28,701 bases of DNA from JABIAG01 sp964561995. Its GTDB lineage: Archaea > Nanobdellota > Nanobdellia > Woesearchaeales > JABIAG01. The DNA is taken from positions 1-28,701 of the forward strand of contig CAZLQZ010000014.1 in NCBI GenBank assembly GCA_964561995.1, given 5' to 3'. The position numbers were made by a program, and so were the translations under genes. Each line of letters opens with the position of its first letter. The stretch's first letter is position 1. This document shows positions 14,651-22,998 of this stretch, in pieces. The notes under the pieces are model-generated. The model was not told the origin of the DNA and did not search any database. It was given only the letters and a program-made list of their open reading frames with translations.

Positions 14651-15544
14651 ATGTGGTATAGAAATAAAAAAAAACTTGAAGAAAGAATACAGGCTCTCGA
14701 ATTAGAATTAGAAATATTAAAAGAAGATAATACTCAATTAAAACAAGAAAAAAAATCTATACAAAACTTTGTTGAACTTTTACCCCAGGGCATATGGAAA
14801 ACTGACACAAAAGGAAGATTCATATTTATGAATAATGAAACACTAAAAATTTTTGGTTATACCCAGCAAGACATTAGTAATGGTTTGTATGTAACAGATA
14901 TGATTATTCCATCAGAAAAAGAAAGAGCAAAATCAAATTTTAAAAAACGATTCGAAAGTATGTTTAGTAAAAGCAACGAATATAATTGTATAACAAAAGA
15001 TGGAAATGAATTTCCAGTATTAATCTATAGCCATCCCCTTATTGAAAATGGAAAAATTACAGGTATGGTTGGTGTAAGTGTAGATATCAGTAGAGAGAAA
15101 AAAATTCAAGAATCTTTAATACTCAGTGAACAACGTTTAACATCAATATTTGATTGTATTCGTGAACCAGTATACATCACAGATATTGATACTTATGAAG
15201 TACTATGGGTAAATAAATATTTCGCAGAAATATTAAACGATAATCCTATAGGAGAAAAATGTTATGAAGCTTTTCAAGGAATTGACAATATTTGTAGTTA
15301 TTGTACTAATGATATAATTAAATGCAATAATGGTGAACCATATACTTGGCAACATTATAACCATAAATTAAAAAAATTTTATCAAATAACCGATCAATTA
15401 ATTGACTGGCCAGATGGAAGAAAAGTAAGATTTGAAATTGCAGTTGATATAACAAAAATAGAAAAAGAACGAAGATTTCAAAATGCAACATCTGATATTT
15501 CAAGAATGCTTTTAGAGGGAGTTAAAAATGAAAGATACTCTTGA
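14651..15544 (+). pseudogene. Hybrid sensor kinase, fragment 1 (coiled coil, PAS, PAS)
   Basis: N-terminal 297 residues of a broken hybrid histidine kinase that spans 14651-17519. Residues 6-40 form a coiled coil. PAS1 covers about 45-150 and ends in the VGVSVDISREK phrase. PAS2 covers about 158-275 and has four Cys in an ICSYC...IKC pattern that resembles PAS domains reading 'CPFC'. No membrane span is present, so it would sense in the cytoplasm. The frame ends at TGA 15542-15544 just after the start of the GAF linker. Removing one A from the GAAAGAT at about 15531-15537 would join it to fragment 2 as VKNEDTLDKV. The full reading would then be 2868 bases, exactly 956 codons. It could still make a PAS-only protein. 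Confidence 0.75.
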
Positions 15545-15743
15545 TAAAGTGCTTGAAAGAATGGGTACTGAAGTGAATGTTTCAAGAGCATATATTTTTG
15601 AATTTGACCATATAAAAAGAGTTATGTCTAATACTCACGAATGGGTAAATCATACTGAACTTAAAACTAACGATTTAGAAAAAGGTATTCTTTCTGAAAA
15701 AGATAATCTACAAGATATAGGAATTGATTTTCTTCCTGACTAG
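15528..15743 (+). pseudogene. Hybrid sensor kinase, fragment 2 (start of GAF)
   Basis: A 71-residue frame encoding the first half of a GAF domain (VSRAYIFEFD, then HEWVNH). It ends at TAG 15741-15743 within FLPD-stop-FNKL. GAF domains of this type usually have Trp here (P-x-W-F), so TGG to TAG is the simplest cause. The same frame runs on without other stops through 15744-15863 into fragment 3 and completes the GAF domain (KHQGIKSVLVTPLY). An SD-like GAGGGAG lies 6 bases before the ATG at 15528, so reinitiation is possible but would give only a partial domain. Confidence 0.7.
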
Positions 15744-15863
15744 TTTAATAAACTTAATAGTAACGAAATAATTAATGCACCAAATATTCACAAATATGGT
15801 TTTATTCCCAACACATACGAACTACTTAAACATCAAGGAATAAAATCCGTATTAGTTACTCCA

Positions 15864-17519
15864 TTGTATGGTAACGGTCAATTAAATGGTTTTATTGGTT
15901 TTGATGAATGTAAAGAATATCGAGAATGGGACGAAGATACAATTAAATTTCTTGTTACTAATACTCGAAATATAGAATCGTATCTTGAAAAAACACAAGC
16001 CCAAAAAGAACTGATTAAATTCAAGACAATTGTTGATAATGCTAATTATGGAGTTACAATAACAGATTTAGATGGGAAAATTCTTTATGCAAATAATTAT
16101 TTAGCAAAAACTCATCAAAAAACAATAGAAGAATTAATGGGACAAGATATATCAATATTATATGATCTTAATCAAACTTTTTTTGTTAATAGATTAAAAA
16201 CCATTTTATCAAAATCAGGAGGAGTAATTCAAGAAGAAGTATATCACGAAAAAAAAGATGGCACTAAATTCCCTATGTTAATGACTGGCAAAGTAATTAC
16301 TGACAGTTCTAAAAAACCACTCTGTTTTACTTCAAGTGCTATCGATATAACTAGAGAAAAAGAAGCAGAAGAAACAATTCATCAACATGCAAAAATGGAA
16401 TCAATTGGATTCTTAGCAGGTGGCATAGCTCACGATTTTAACAACATTCTTGCAGGAATATTGGGTTATGCTGAATTAATTAAATATAAAATCGAAGGAG
16501 GTAGATTTTCTCCCGAAAAAGAAATAACTCATTTAGATAATATTATTTCGGCAAGTAATCGTGGTAGCGATTTAACTTCACAATTACTTGGTTTTTCAAG
16601 ACAAGGTCAATATAATCCAATAGACACAAACCCTAATGAAATTGTTTTAAATGCATATAATTTAGGCATTAAGCAAAGTCATGTTCAAGGCATAAATTCC
16701 TCACTAAATTTATCTGCAGATAATTTCATACATGCGGATGAAACACAAATTTATCAAGTAATTCAAAATTTAATAATAAACGCAATACATGTTACTAATT
16801 CAAAATTAGACATTTATACTGAAGATGTGATTATTGATAATAAACAGTACACTTATGAGTTTGAAATTCCCGATGGAAAATATGTTCAAATTATAGTAGA
16901 AGATGATGGCTGCGGTATAGATGAGAAAATACTTTCCAAAATATTTGAACCATTTTTTACAACAAAACCAAAAGGCAAAGGAACAGGAATGGGCCTTGCA
17001 ATGGTTTATGGAATTACAAATAGGCATGGCGGTTATATTAATGTTAAAACGGATACATCAAATGATAAACATGGCACTTCATTTATGGTTTATTTTCCTG
17101 CAGTAAAAAAACATGAAATAAGCATTGATGCAGAAAAATCAAATCATTTAGGTTCAGGCATAATTCTTGCCATTGATGATGAACAAATGATAAGAGATTA
17201 TCTTGTTGATTCTTTAGAGATGAAAGGATATAAAGTAGTTACAGCAACTAATGGTGACGAAGGGTTTGATACTTTTAGAAGTGGTGATTTTGATTTAGTA
17301 TTAACTGATTTAATAATGCCTGGCGGAATGGATGGTGTCGAGTTATGCAAAAAAATAAGAGAAATTGATTTGAAAGTTCCCATTTATGCTATGAGTGGTT
17401 ATCAAAAAGATGAAAAAGTAAAAGAAATGCTTAAAGAAGGAGCAAATGGATTTTTAGGTAAACCCTTTAAAACAGAAGAATTATATAAAATTCTACAATT
17501 AACTATTCCAAAAAATTAA
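15864..17519 (+). pseudogene. Hybrid sensor kinase, fragment 3 (GAF end, PAS, HisKA, HATPase, receiver)
   Basis: The last 551 residues of the same kinase. They hold the GAF end (1-40), PAS3 (about 50-165) and the HisKA dimerisation helix with phospho-acceptor H190 in IAHDFNNIL. The HATPase domain has its N box near 302-306, DDGCGI (347-352), FEPFFTTK and GTGMGL (373-378). A receiver domain from about 433 has acidic D438 and D439, acceptor D482 (LTDLIMPGG) and a late GKPF Lys. All kinase and receiver catalytic residues are intact. The frame really begins upstream (15744); the Met at 15864 lacks an SD. The HDFNNIL type of hybrid kinase is bacterial, so the gene was probably acquired. No partner regulator gene lies next to it. 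Confidence 0.85.
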
Positions 17520-17521
17520 TT

Positions 17522-17974
17522 CTAATTAAAGTCTAAACTTTCAATTTTTCGTACAGGAACATATAAATTTTGATGGCAAATACTAATCCCTTTTTCTTTT
17601 TTATCTACCCCTAAACCTAGATAAAAAACATCATCAATAAAAGCCAATTCCATAGGACTATGAAAATATTTATATCCACCAGCAGAGTAATCTGTTGAAA
17701 AAGATAAATAAAGACTACCATCGCTAGGAATTTGACCTACTTCCCTAAAGTCCATAGGAGTCCTATTAGAAACAGACCATCTTTTTAAAAAGCTATTAAA
17801 AAAATTATTATCTCTTTCATATTCTACAAGGGGTTCACCATTAAATTTTTCGAAATGTTTTTTTAATTCACCCATTAAATCATCTGGATTACATTGTTCT
17901 AAAGAAACAATTTCAGAATTTTGAACTAAACCATCTAAATATTTTGAAATATTTCTGCTGATTAATTTTGACAT
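17522..17974 (-). CDS. Hypothetical cytoplasmic protein
   Basis: A 150-residue protein without a signal peptide or membrane segment. The first half is helical and charged. The second half (from about 85: GSLYLSFSTDYSAGGYKYFHSP ...) alternates like a beta-sheet domain and ends in YVPVRKIESLDF. It resembles no family that I can name. It converges on the kinase gene with 2 bases between the stop codons and has its own promoter. Confidence 0.5.
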   Translation of the reverse strand: MSKLISRNISKYLDGLVQNSEIVSLEQCNPDDLMGELKKHFEKFNGEPLVEYERDNNFFNSFLKRWSVSNRTPMDFREVGQIPSDGSLYLSFSTDYSAGGYKYFHSPMELAFIDDVFYLGLGVDKKEKGISICHQNLYVPVRKIESLDFN

Positions 17975-17995
17975 AATAATTATATCTATTAAAAG

Positions 17996-18004
17996 TATTT
18001 AAAT
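17996..18004 (-). promoter_or_regulatory. TATA box of the 150-residue hypothetical (minus strand)
   Basis: ATTTAAATA on the minus strand is centred about 26 bases upstream of the minus-strand ATG ending at 17974. Confidence 0.45.
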
Positions 18005-18070
18005 TTTATTATCCTATAAACTCTTAATTTAAAAAAAGAAAATTATTAACTCTAAAAAATTTAAAGAAAA

Positions 18071-18883
18071 TTATTCTTTAACATAAGTACCTTTTTTCCA
18101 TTGAACCATAAACTTTTGATTTAATTCTTTTGCTAGTTTAGGATTCCAAACTTTTATCATTGCTAAAAGTTCATTTTTATTTAAAGGATTAGTAATTTGC
18201 ATTAAAATTACTTCATTATCAAAAACTAAAAATAAATCAGAAATATCTTGTTCAATTTCTTTTGTAAACTTATTTATTTCTTTTTTTGATTCACCAAAAT
18301 AATCCATCAAACGATCAGAAGTTTTTTTATTTCTTAAAATTCTTAACTTAACTCCTCTTTTAGATAATGAAGTCATTTTTTTAATTAACATAACTAAATC
18401 TCCCGAAATTTTATCAAACTCCTCATAATTTACAGGTTCAATAAAAAGCATGTTAACCTCTTCATCAGCATTTTCAAAACACTCCATCATTAATTTAGGT
18501 ATATCCTCTTTAAAAGCAGCTTTCCAAAAATTAGTTTCTTCATTTGCAACTTTATTTTTATGACTTAAATTTTCTCCAATAACGTCAAGTAACTTTTTTG
18601 TTTTATTTAGTTCATTATCCATATTTTTTTTCTTTTCATTATAGAATAATTCAAAAGCATTTGATAACTTTACAGCATGATACTTTTTTGGTCTTGTATT
18701 TTGAACTTCAATAAAATTTCTTCTAACAAGAGAACTAAGTGTTTCATAAATCTTACCGGATGGAATATTCTCCTCTTTACATATTGTTTTAGCATCAACA
18801 ATTTCATGTTTAATTATACAAATAAAAGCTTTTGCTTCATATTTTGTTAATCCAATGTTCCTTAAATCTTCTTCGTTTCCCAT
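18071..18883 (-). CDS. TrmB-family transcriptional regulator
   Basis: A 270-residue regulator. The N-terminal winged helix (about 5-72) reads GLTKYEAKAFICII ... IPSGKIYETLSSLVRRNFIEV, the form typical of TrmB proteins (one helix-turn-helix, then 'KiYe-L-x-x-L'). It is followed by KYHAVKL and a coiled coil (about 77-105). The C-terminal effector domain (about 115-270) includes VKLRILRNKK, LFLVFDNEVILMQITNP and a final FMVQWKKG, as in TrmB-like sensors of sugars and other ligands. Its ligand is unknown. It is divergent from the RND operon with a 68-base gap and probably controls that operon and itself. Confidence 0.85.
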   Translation of the reverse strand: MGNEEDLRNIGLTKYEAKAFICIIKHEIVDAKTICKEENIPSGKIYETLSSLVRRNFIEVQNTRPKKYHAVKLSNAFELFYNEKKKNMDNELNKTKKLLDVIGENLSHKNKVANEETNFWKAAFKEDIPKLMMECFENADEEVNMLFIEPVNYEEFDKISGDLVMLIKKMTSLSKRGVKLRILRNKKTSDRLMDYFGESKKEINKFTKEIEQDISDLFLVFDNEVILMQITNPLNKNELLAMIKVWNPKLAKELNQKFMVQWKKGTYVKE

Positions 18884-18901
18884 AATAAACCACTCGCAAG
18901 T

Positions 18902-18914
18902 TGTTTTAAAAACA
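18902..18914. promoter_or_regulatory. Operator-like palindrome between TrmB regulator and RND operon
   Basis: TGTTTT-A-AAAACA is a perfect 13-base inverted repeat. It covers the TATA-like element expected for the minus-strand regulator (about 27 bases upstream of 18883) and lies just before the plus-strand TATA box, a position suited to control of both genes. Confidence 0.4.
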
Positions 18915-18919
18915 GAAAG

Positions 18920-18927
18920 TATATAAA
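18920..18927 (+). promoter_or_regulatory. TATA box of the RND operon
   Basis: TATATAAA is centred 28-29 bases before the ATG at 18952. Confidence 0.55.
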
Positions 18928-18951
18928 GGTTTGTAATAATAAAACGTATGA

Positions 18952-20106
18952 ATGAAAATTATTAATATATTTTTAAAACATTTAGCAAAAGTTCAGATTA
19001 AATATAGAAATATAATTTTAATTAGCACACTAATTATTACCTTAATTTTACTTGCAGGCATTCCAAACATTAAAATGCAAACAGATATGATGGAAGAAAT
19101 GCCACAAGACTTATCCATTTTTATTTTAAATGACAAAATTACAGATACTTATGGAGGCAACGATGTCATTGTAATTATTACTCAGATTAATAACCTTAAA
19201 GATGATCAAAATGGAATTAAAGACATAAGAGATCCAAAAACAATTACTTTTATTCAAGAATTAGAAACAAAACTAATGCGTGAAAGTAATATTAATTCTG
19301 TTATTAGTATAAATACATACCTACAAGGATCTGAATTATCAAATAAAGAAGACATTAAAAATTTTCTAAAAATAGTTCCAGATGCTTCTGCATTCTTTAG
19401 TAAAGATTTTACTTCAAATATCATGTATGTTACAGCCGATGTTGGCTCTAGTAATGATAAAATCAATGATTTAGTTGAAACTATTGAAAAAAATATTGAT
19501 CTTACAACAAAAGTACCAGGAACAAAAAATTATATTACAGGAGGTCCAATAATAAATGCAACAATTGGCGGACTTATGGTTGGAGATGCATTACTTTCAA
19601 TTTCAGTTGCATTGCTAGTTATATTTTTATTATTAATTATTCTAAAAAGATCGCTTATAAAATCAGTAATAATTTTAATTCCATTAGCAATAGGTTTAAT
19701 ATGGACAATGGGCATTTTAGGATATGCAAACATTCCAATTACTATTGCCACTGCTGGCCTAGGAGCAATGATATTGGGTTTAGGAGTTGAATACAGCATA
19801 TTTGTTCTAACAAGATATTTAGAAGAACGAGACAAAGGACTTAGTCAAGAAGATGCACTCCGAATTTCAATTCCTGCAGTAGGACAAGCAACAACGGGTT
19901 CTGGATTAACAACCTTAGTCGGTTTTTTAGCACTTACATTATCTGTAATTCCAATGTTACAAAAATTAGGATTAACATTAGCAATAGGAATTGCATCAGT
20001 GTTAATTGCATCACTAGTTATTTCACCAACAATATTTACAGTAATAGAAAAATGGCACATCAAATCATTATCAAAAAAACGAAAAAATAAATTTACAAAT
20101 AAATAA
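18952..20106 (+). CDS. Half-size RND/MMPL-family membrane transporter protein A
   Basis: A 384-residue membrane protein with the half-RND layout: one span at about 20-38, an outer domain (39-210) and five spans at about 211-231, 235-256, 260-287, 315-334 and 340-365. The fourth span reads GAMILGLGVEYSIFVLTRYLEE, the MMPL/Patched/SSD signature with an acidic residue (E280) inside the membrane for proton coupling. The outer domain contains YGGNDVIVIIT, a common phrase of archaeal COG1033 exporters. It would pair with the next gene to form a full RND unit that moves a hydrophobic substrate across or out of the membrane. The substrate is unknown. The ATG at 18952 is used because the ATG at 18948 is out of frame. 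Confidence 0.85.
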   Translation: MKIINIFLKHLAKVQIKYRNIILISTLIITLILLAGIPNIKMQTDMMEEMPQDLSIFILNDKITDTYGGNDVIVIITQINNLKDDQNGIKDIRDPKTITFIQELETKLMRESNINSVISINTYLQGSELSNKEDIKNFLKIVPDASAFFSKDFTSNIMYVTADVGSSNDKINDLVETIEKNIDLTTKVPGTKNYITGGPIINATIGGLMVGDALLSISVALLVIFLLLIILKRSLIKSVIILIPLAIGLIWTMGILGYANIPITIATAGLGAMILGLGVEYSIFVLTRYLEERDKGLSQEDALRISIPAVGQATTGSGLTTLVGFLALTLSVIPMLQKLGLTLAIGIASVLIASLVISPTIFTVIEKWHIKSLSKKRKNKFTNK

Positions 20107-20107
20107 A

Positions 20108-21259
20108 ATGGCAATTAAAAAAGCAATAGATAAATACGCGCATTTCATATCTGTACATCCTGTTTTAGTATTGTCTATTGTTATAATTTTATTTATCACA
20201 GCATTTGCATACATGCAAAGAGTGGATGTTAAAAGTTTAGATATTAAAGATATATTACCTGCCGAATTAGATGTAATTAAATCTATGGACATATTACAAG
20301 ACACTTTTGGAGGTACTGCTTCAGGACTAATTATTTTAGAAATAGATCCAAGCTACAAAAATAGTGAAGAACCGCGAGATATAAGAGTTTATAAGATTTT
20401 AAAATATCAAGAAATAATTCAAAAATCCATTAAAAGCCTCGAAGATGTTGTTGAGAGTGCAAGCTCAACAGACATTTTGAAAATTTTAAATAATAATATA
20501 ATTCCCAAATCAAATACTGAAATTAAAAAACTAACTAAAGATAATCCTTCTTTTGATTCATACATAAGTAATGACAAAACTATAAGTTTAATTAGAGTTA
20601 CTTTAATTGATGACTTTGATGAAGAAAATATTGCAAAAGAATTACAATTAATTGTGAATCAATTACCAAAACAAGAAGGAGTTAAAGTTAGCATAGGAGG
20701 ATCAAGTTTAGAAAGCGGTGTGGTTAATGAAATAATTACACCTGACATGAATAAAACTTCTATGTACTCAATGATTGGCATACTTGTTGTTTTACTTATT
20801 ATTTCCGGGTCAATAATTTATGGACTTATTCCTTTAACAACAATTATTATTGGAGTTGTTTGGGCAATGGGTTTTGTTGGACTTTTAGGAATGAATTTAA
20901 ATTCTGCAACTTCAGCAGTAATTAGTATGATTATGGGAATTGGAATTGATTTTGGAATTCAAATTACAACCAGATTTAGAGAAGAAAAAGAAAAAAGAGA
21001 CATAGAAAATTCAATGAGAGTAACAATGGAATCAGTTTTATATCCAATGATAATAACAACACTTGCTGCACTAATTGGTTTTTGGGCAATGAGTTTAGGA
21101 ACAATTAAAATATTAGGAGAAATGGGACAAATTATGTCCTATGGAGTTTTAATGTGCTTTTTTGCCGCAATAACTGCAGTACCCTCAATAATTATACTTA
21201 CTGAAAAGTTAACTCAAAAAATAAAAGAAAACCGAAGGAGGAATAAAAATGAAATTTAA
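20108..21259 (+). CDS. Half-size RND/MMPL-family membrane transporter protein B
   Basis: A 383-residue paralogue of the preceding protein with the same plan: span 1 at about 17-35, an outer domain with DTFGGTASGLIILEID, then five spans in about 215-370. The key span reads SMIMGIGIDFGIQITTRFREE, with an Asp where protein A has Glu. The start lies 1 base after the stop of A, so the two are coupled and probably form a heterodimer or larger heteromer. The end is basic (KENRRRNK). The next gene starts within its last codons behind a strong SD. Confidence 0.85.
   Translation: MAIKKAIDKYAHFISVHPVLVLSIVIILFITAFAYMQRVDVKSLDIKDILPAELDVIKSMDILQDTFGGTASGLIILEIDPSYKNSEEPRDIRVYKILKYQEIIQKSIKSLEDVVESASSTDILKILNNNIIPKSNTEIKKLTKDNPSFDSYISNDKTISLIRVTLIDDFDEENIAKELQLIVNQLPKQEGVKVSIGGSSLESGVVNEIITPDMNKTSMYSMIGILVVLLIISGSIIYGLIPLTTIIIGVVWAMGFVGLLGMNLNSATSAVISMIMGIGIDFGIQITTRFREEKEKRDIENSMRVTMESVLYPMIITTLAALIGFWAMSLGTIKILGEMGQIMSYGVLMCFFAAITAVPSIIILTEKLTQKIKENRRRNKNEI
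21235..21242 (+). promoter_or_regulatory. Strong Shine-Dalgarno AAGGAGGA
   Basis: This element lies inside the end of RND protein B, 6 bases before the overlapping ATG at 21249. It is the best SD in the window and decides that start. Confidence 0.7.
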
Positions 21260-22505
21260 TAAAAATATAAATTTAAAATTAAAAAACGTAATCTTAATAT
21301 CAGCATTACTTATGATGTCCTTAAGCTTTACTAATATTGCTTTAGCAGACTCAGATTTGGCCCATCTTGAAATTACATTATTAAATCAAGACCCAGACCC
21401 CGCAGAACAAGGCGAATATTTAGATTTAAGGTGGAAAGTAATTAAAAGCGGTAATGCAGAAATAGATGATATTTCTTTTACATTAGAAACAGAATATCCA
21501 TTTTCTTTTGATGGTACAGACACACCAATAAAAAAAATAGGAAGTTGGAGAGGAAATTCGTTTGATGATGAATATTATATTTTACATTATAAAATAAAAG
21601 TTGATGAATCGGCATTAGAAGACACTTATGATATTAAACTTAAAGTTAACTATGATGGTGGAAAAGAATATTATTCAAGAGACTTTGAAATTAATGTTGG
21701 AGATAAAATTGAACCAGACTTTGTTTTAGGAACTTTGGTTACTTCACCAATTAAACTTTTAGCAGATACTGAAGAAAATGAACTAAAAGTAACTCTTGAA
21801 AATATTGGAGATGACAATGCAGAAACTGTTAGAATGGAATTAGAACTTCCACAAGGATTTAGTGAAACTTACGGTTATTCATCAAGAGCCAATCTTGGAA
21901 CAATAGATGCCGGAAGTAGTTCTGTAGGAACATTTTACATTGATTTAGATGAAACAGTTATTGAAGGAGAACAGGATGGATTAATAAAAATATATTATAA
22001 AGAATCTAATGATGAAGATAATAAATACAAAACAATTGAACTACCTATAAAAATCCCAGTAAATGGCAAACCTATGTTTTCAATTGAAGAAATAAAAACA
22101 AATCCTGATATAATCAAAGTTGGAAATGAAGTTGAATTATTACTTACTATCAAAAACTATGGAAGTAAAGAGGCAGAATCAGTTTCAATAAGAGCTTTTA
22201 AAGAATCTTCCCAACCATTTGAATTTGATGAAAAATCAGATTTTATTGGAAAACTAAAACCTGGCGAATCTGGAGAAGCTGTTTTAAAACTGAATATTGA
22301 TTCAAAAGCAAATCTTAAAACATATTTGTTAGACATTGAAGTTAGAGGACTTTACAACGATGATGTAATAATAGAAAATGAAGTTATACCAATAACAATA
22401 AAAAGAAATAATGGTGAAACAATTAAAACAACAATTGGTATAATTATTGTTGCAATTTTAGTTATAATCGGAGGAGGTTATTACGTCATAAAAAAGAAAA
22501 AATAA
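21249..22505 (+). CDS. COG1361-like anchored surface protein of the RND operon
   Basis: A 418-residue protein. A signal peptide covers residues 1-33 (NIALADS site). Three beta-sandwich CARDB/S-layer-like modules follow, at about 35-150, 155-272 and 278-390. Each starts with phrases such as EQGEYLDLRWKV or KVGNEVELLLTIKNYG. A C-terminal membrane anchor (about 394-413) and a KKKK tail close it. COG1361 proteins commonly neighbour RND or ABC exporters in archaea (family knowledge) and may act as the outer, periplasm-like partner. It overlaps RND protein B by 11 bases, which supports one operon. The gene is followed by a terminator-like hairpin. Confidence 0.75.
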   Translation: MKFNKNINLKLKNVILISALLMMSLSFTNIALADSDLAHLEITLLNQDPDPAEQGEYLDLRWKVIKSGNAEIDDISFTLETEYPFSFDGTDTPIKKIGSWRGNSFDDEYYILHYKIKVDESALEDTYDIKLKVNYDGGKEYYSRDFEINVGDKIEPDFVLGTLVTSPIKLLADTEENELKVTLENIGDDNAETVRMELELPQGFSETYGYSSRANLGTIDAGSSSVGTFYIDLDETVIEGEQDGLIKIYYKESNDEDNKYKTIELPIKIPVNGKPMFSIEEIKTNPDIIKVGNEVELLLTIKNYGSKEAESVSIRAFKESSQPFEFDEKSDFIGKLKPGESGEAVLKLNIDSKANLKTYLLDIEVRGLYNDDVIIENEVIPITIKRNNGETIKTTIGIIIVAILVIIGGGYYVIKKKK

Positions 22506-22528
22506 AATTTTGATTCGACTTAGAATTG

Positions 22529-22552
22529 TGCCAGAAGATTTTCTTCTGAGCA
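22529..22552 (+). terminator. Terminator-like hairpin after the RND operon
   Basis: TGC-CAGAAG 22529-22537 pairs with CTTCTG-(A)-GCA 22543-22552 with one bulged A. It is followed by TTTTAAATTTATTATT. It would end the 18952-22505 transcript. Confidence 0.5.
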
Positions 22553-22599
22553 TTTTAAATTTATTATTCTAAAGATTTAAATATAGCATATCACCAATA

Positions 22600-22607
22600 T
22601 TTATAAA
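22600..22607 (+). promoter_or_regulatory. TATA box of the 22630-24810 pair
   Basis: TTTATAAA is centred 26-27 bases before the ATG at 22630. Confidence 0.5.
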
Positions 22608-22629
22608 ATACATCTCCTTATATAAATTA

Positions 22630-22992
22630 ATGATAAAAATACCTGAAAATAATAATTGTTTCCCATATCAAACATTAATTGATACTATAAAAAAATCAGA
22701 GTTTAATAATCCGTTATTAATAAGATTTCAATCAGAACTAGAAAGTGCATGTCATCATTCTGCAACAAAAAATGAAAGAGGAGGAATAATTAAATCAGAG
22801 ATTTCAATTAGTTTTAATCCAAATGCTGAAAAGTACTATCATGCTGCATCAGTATTAGGTGCTCACCCAAAAACATATAATGAAATATTAAAATCAGTTA
22901 TAAATAATAGAATTCCTTCTCAAAGATTGTTAAAATATTTAGAAATACTCCAAATATTAGAACAACCTTTAAATACTCTCAAGAATAAATAA
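22630..22992 (+). CDS. Hypothetical small cytoplasmic protein upstream of the PIN-ATPase
   Basis: A 120-residue protein with no signal peptide. It has an ACHH stretch at about 39-42, a beta-like segment (IIKSEISISFNP, 54-65) and a helical C-terminal half (AASVLGAHPKTYNEILKSVINNRIPSQRLLKYLEIL). The helical part resembles a small helical bundle. I do not recognise a family. It ends 6 bases before the PIN-ATPase gene and is probably co-transcribed with it, so a related function is possible. The gene at 22999 shows no promoter of its own. Confidence 0.5.
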   Translation: MIKIPENNNCFPYQTLIDTIKKSEFNNPLLIRFQSELESACHHSATKNERGGIIKSEISISFNPNAEKYYHAASVLGAHPKTYNEILKSVINNRIPSQRLLKYLEILQILEQPLNTLKNK

Positions 22993-22998
22993 AAAATT

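Noticed and set aside
15741..15743. Pyrrolysine or other recoding at the amber codon
   Set aside because: The position is usually Trp, a separate frameshift lies upstream, and no Pyl system or supporting element is seen in the window. A nonsense mutation or read error is simpler.
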